A stretch of DNA of 6,589 nt from an uncultured Clostridia bacterium (GTDB taxonomy: Bacteria > Bacillota > Clostridia > Oscillospirales > Acutalibacteraceae). The stretch is from positions 1 to 6,589 of the forward strand of contig CANQIG010000109.1 of NCBI GenBank assembly GCA_947623765.1, given 5' to 3'. Position numbers and translations under genes: made by a program. The stretch's first letter is position 1. Every line of letters begins with the position of its first letter. The notes under the pieces were generated by a model that was not told the origin of the DNA, did not search any database, and saw only the letters and a program-made list of their open reading frames with translations. Positions 6,276 through 6,589 of this stretch are shown here, one piece after another.

Positions 6276-6589
6276 TACGCCGCGCCCCCTTCCGAGGTGA
6301 TGCCGTTCTGCAGCTCGTAGACCTCGCGGTAGTAGCCGGGCCGGGAGATCAGCTCCTCATGGGTGCCGACGTCCGCGATGCAGCCCTTGTCCAGAATGAC
6401 GATGCGGTCCGCCCGCTTCGTCGTGGAGATGCGCTGCGCCACGATGATCTTCGTGCAGGTGAAGTCGAGCTTCGAGAGCTCTTCCTGGATGTACTTTTCG
6501 GTCTCCAGATCAACAGCGGAGGTCGTGTCGTCCAGAATGAGGATCGAAGGCCGCACCGCGAGCGCGCGCGACAGCGCGATGCGCTGCTT
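6275..6589 (-). CDS. ABC exporter half-transporter, TM287-like subunit with degenerate ATPase motifs (partial, C-terminus only)
   Basis: The last 104 residues are visible; the 5' end lies beyond the right edge. The fragment starts just after the ABC signature with KQRIALSRAL. It continues with Walker B SILILDDTTSAVD (15-27) and the switch region KIIVAQRISTTKRADRIVIL, and ends in GTHEELISRPGYYREVYELQ plus a short tail. Two catalytic residues are changed: Asp21 replaces the usual Walker B Glu, and Gln52 replaces the switch-loop His. These substitutions are characteristic of the TM287/BmrC side of heterodimeric ABC exporters, whose own ATP site hydrolyses poorly. The stop TAA overlaps the next gene's ATG by one base, so the two subunits are co-translated. 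The apparent start near 6556 is an internal GTG and not the gene start. Confidence 0.95.
   Translation of the reverse strand, partial: KQRIALSRALAVRPSILILDDTTSAVDLETEKYIQEELSKLDFTCTKIIVAQRISTTKRADRIVILDKGCIADVGTHEELISRPGYYREVYELQNGITSEGGAA

Noticed and set aside
4356..6320. A 654-codon open frame on the plus strand opposite the ABC exporter gene
   Set aside because: It is the antisense of a clearly functional ABC gene. The predicted protein is an Arg/Asp/Glu/Val-rich low-complexity sequence of the kind produced by GC-rich codon bias on the opposite strand, and it has no recognisable domain.

Overview
The window looks like chromosomal DNA from a GC-rich Gram-positive anaerobe of the Clostridia type. 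This is an inference from several things: genes of high GC content, two close-to-consensus sigma-A promoters in short AT-rich gaps, strong GGAGG-like ribosome binding sites, a NagB of the short Bacillus type, an ECF vitamin-transporter S component, and a TM287/TM288-type heterodimeric ABC exporter. No rRNA, tRNA, phage, insertion sequence or CRISPR array is visible.

Layout. A gene cut by the left edge (1-390, plus strand) encodes the end of an unidentified, probably membrane-anchored protein. Everything else is on the minus strand. A convergent intergenic hairpin (about 408-449) can terminate transcription from both sides. Reading the minus strand from the right: an ABC exporter half-transporter cut by the right edge (6275-6589) overlaps by one base a complete partner (4506-6275), and this pair ends in a strong terminator (4461-4492). 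A new promoter (4343-4371) then starts a MATE efflux gene (2905-4290), which overlaps an EamA/DMT-family transporter gene (2018-2908) by ATGA. Glucosamine-6-phosphate deaminase nagB (1230-1961) follows after 56 bases. A second promoter (1184-1213) then drives an ECF S-component gene (499-1032) through a leader of about 145 nt. That leader contains an intrinsic-terminator-like hairpin directly before the ribosome binding site.

How the genes work together. Five of the seven genes are clearly membrane transport proteins. The ABC pair has the hallmarks of an asymmetric exporter with one degenerate and one competent ATP site. MATE and EamA are likely co-translated. The S component needs energising subunits (EcfA/A'/T) encoded elsewhere, so it is probably a group II ECF module that shares them. 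nagB is a metabolic enzyme that appears to be a passenger behind the efflux genes. No nagA or other amino-sugar gene is in the window.

The most interesting element is the attenuator-like leader of the S-component gene, which may be a riboswitch of a class I could not identify. Second is a pair of near-identical 17-18 bp direct repeats that bracket the MATE promoter. I do not see a convincing wholly new multi-gene system.
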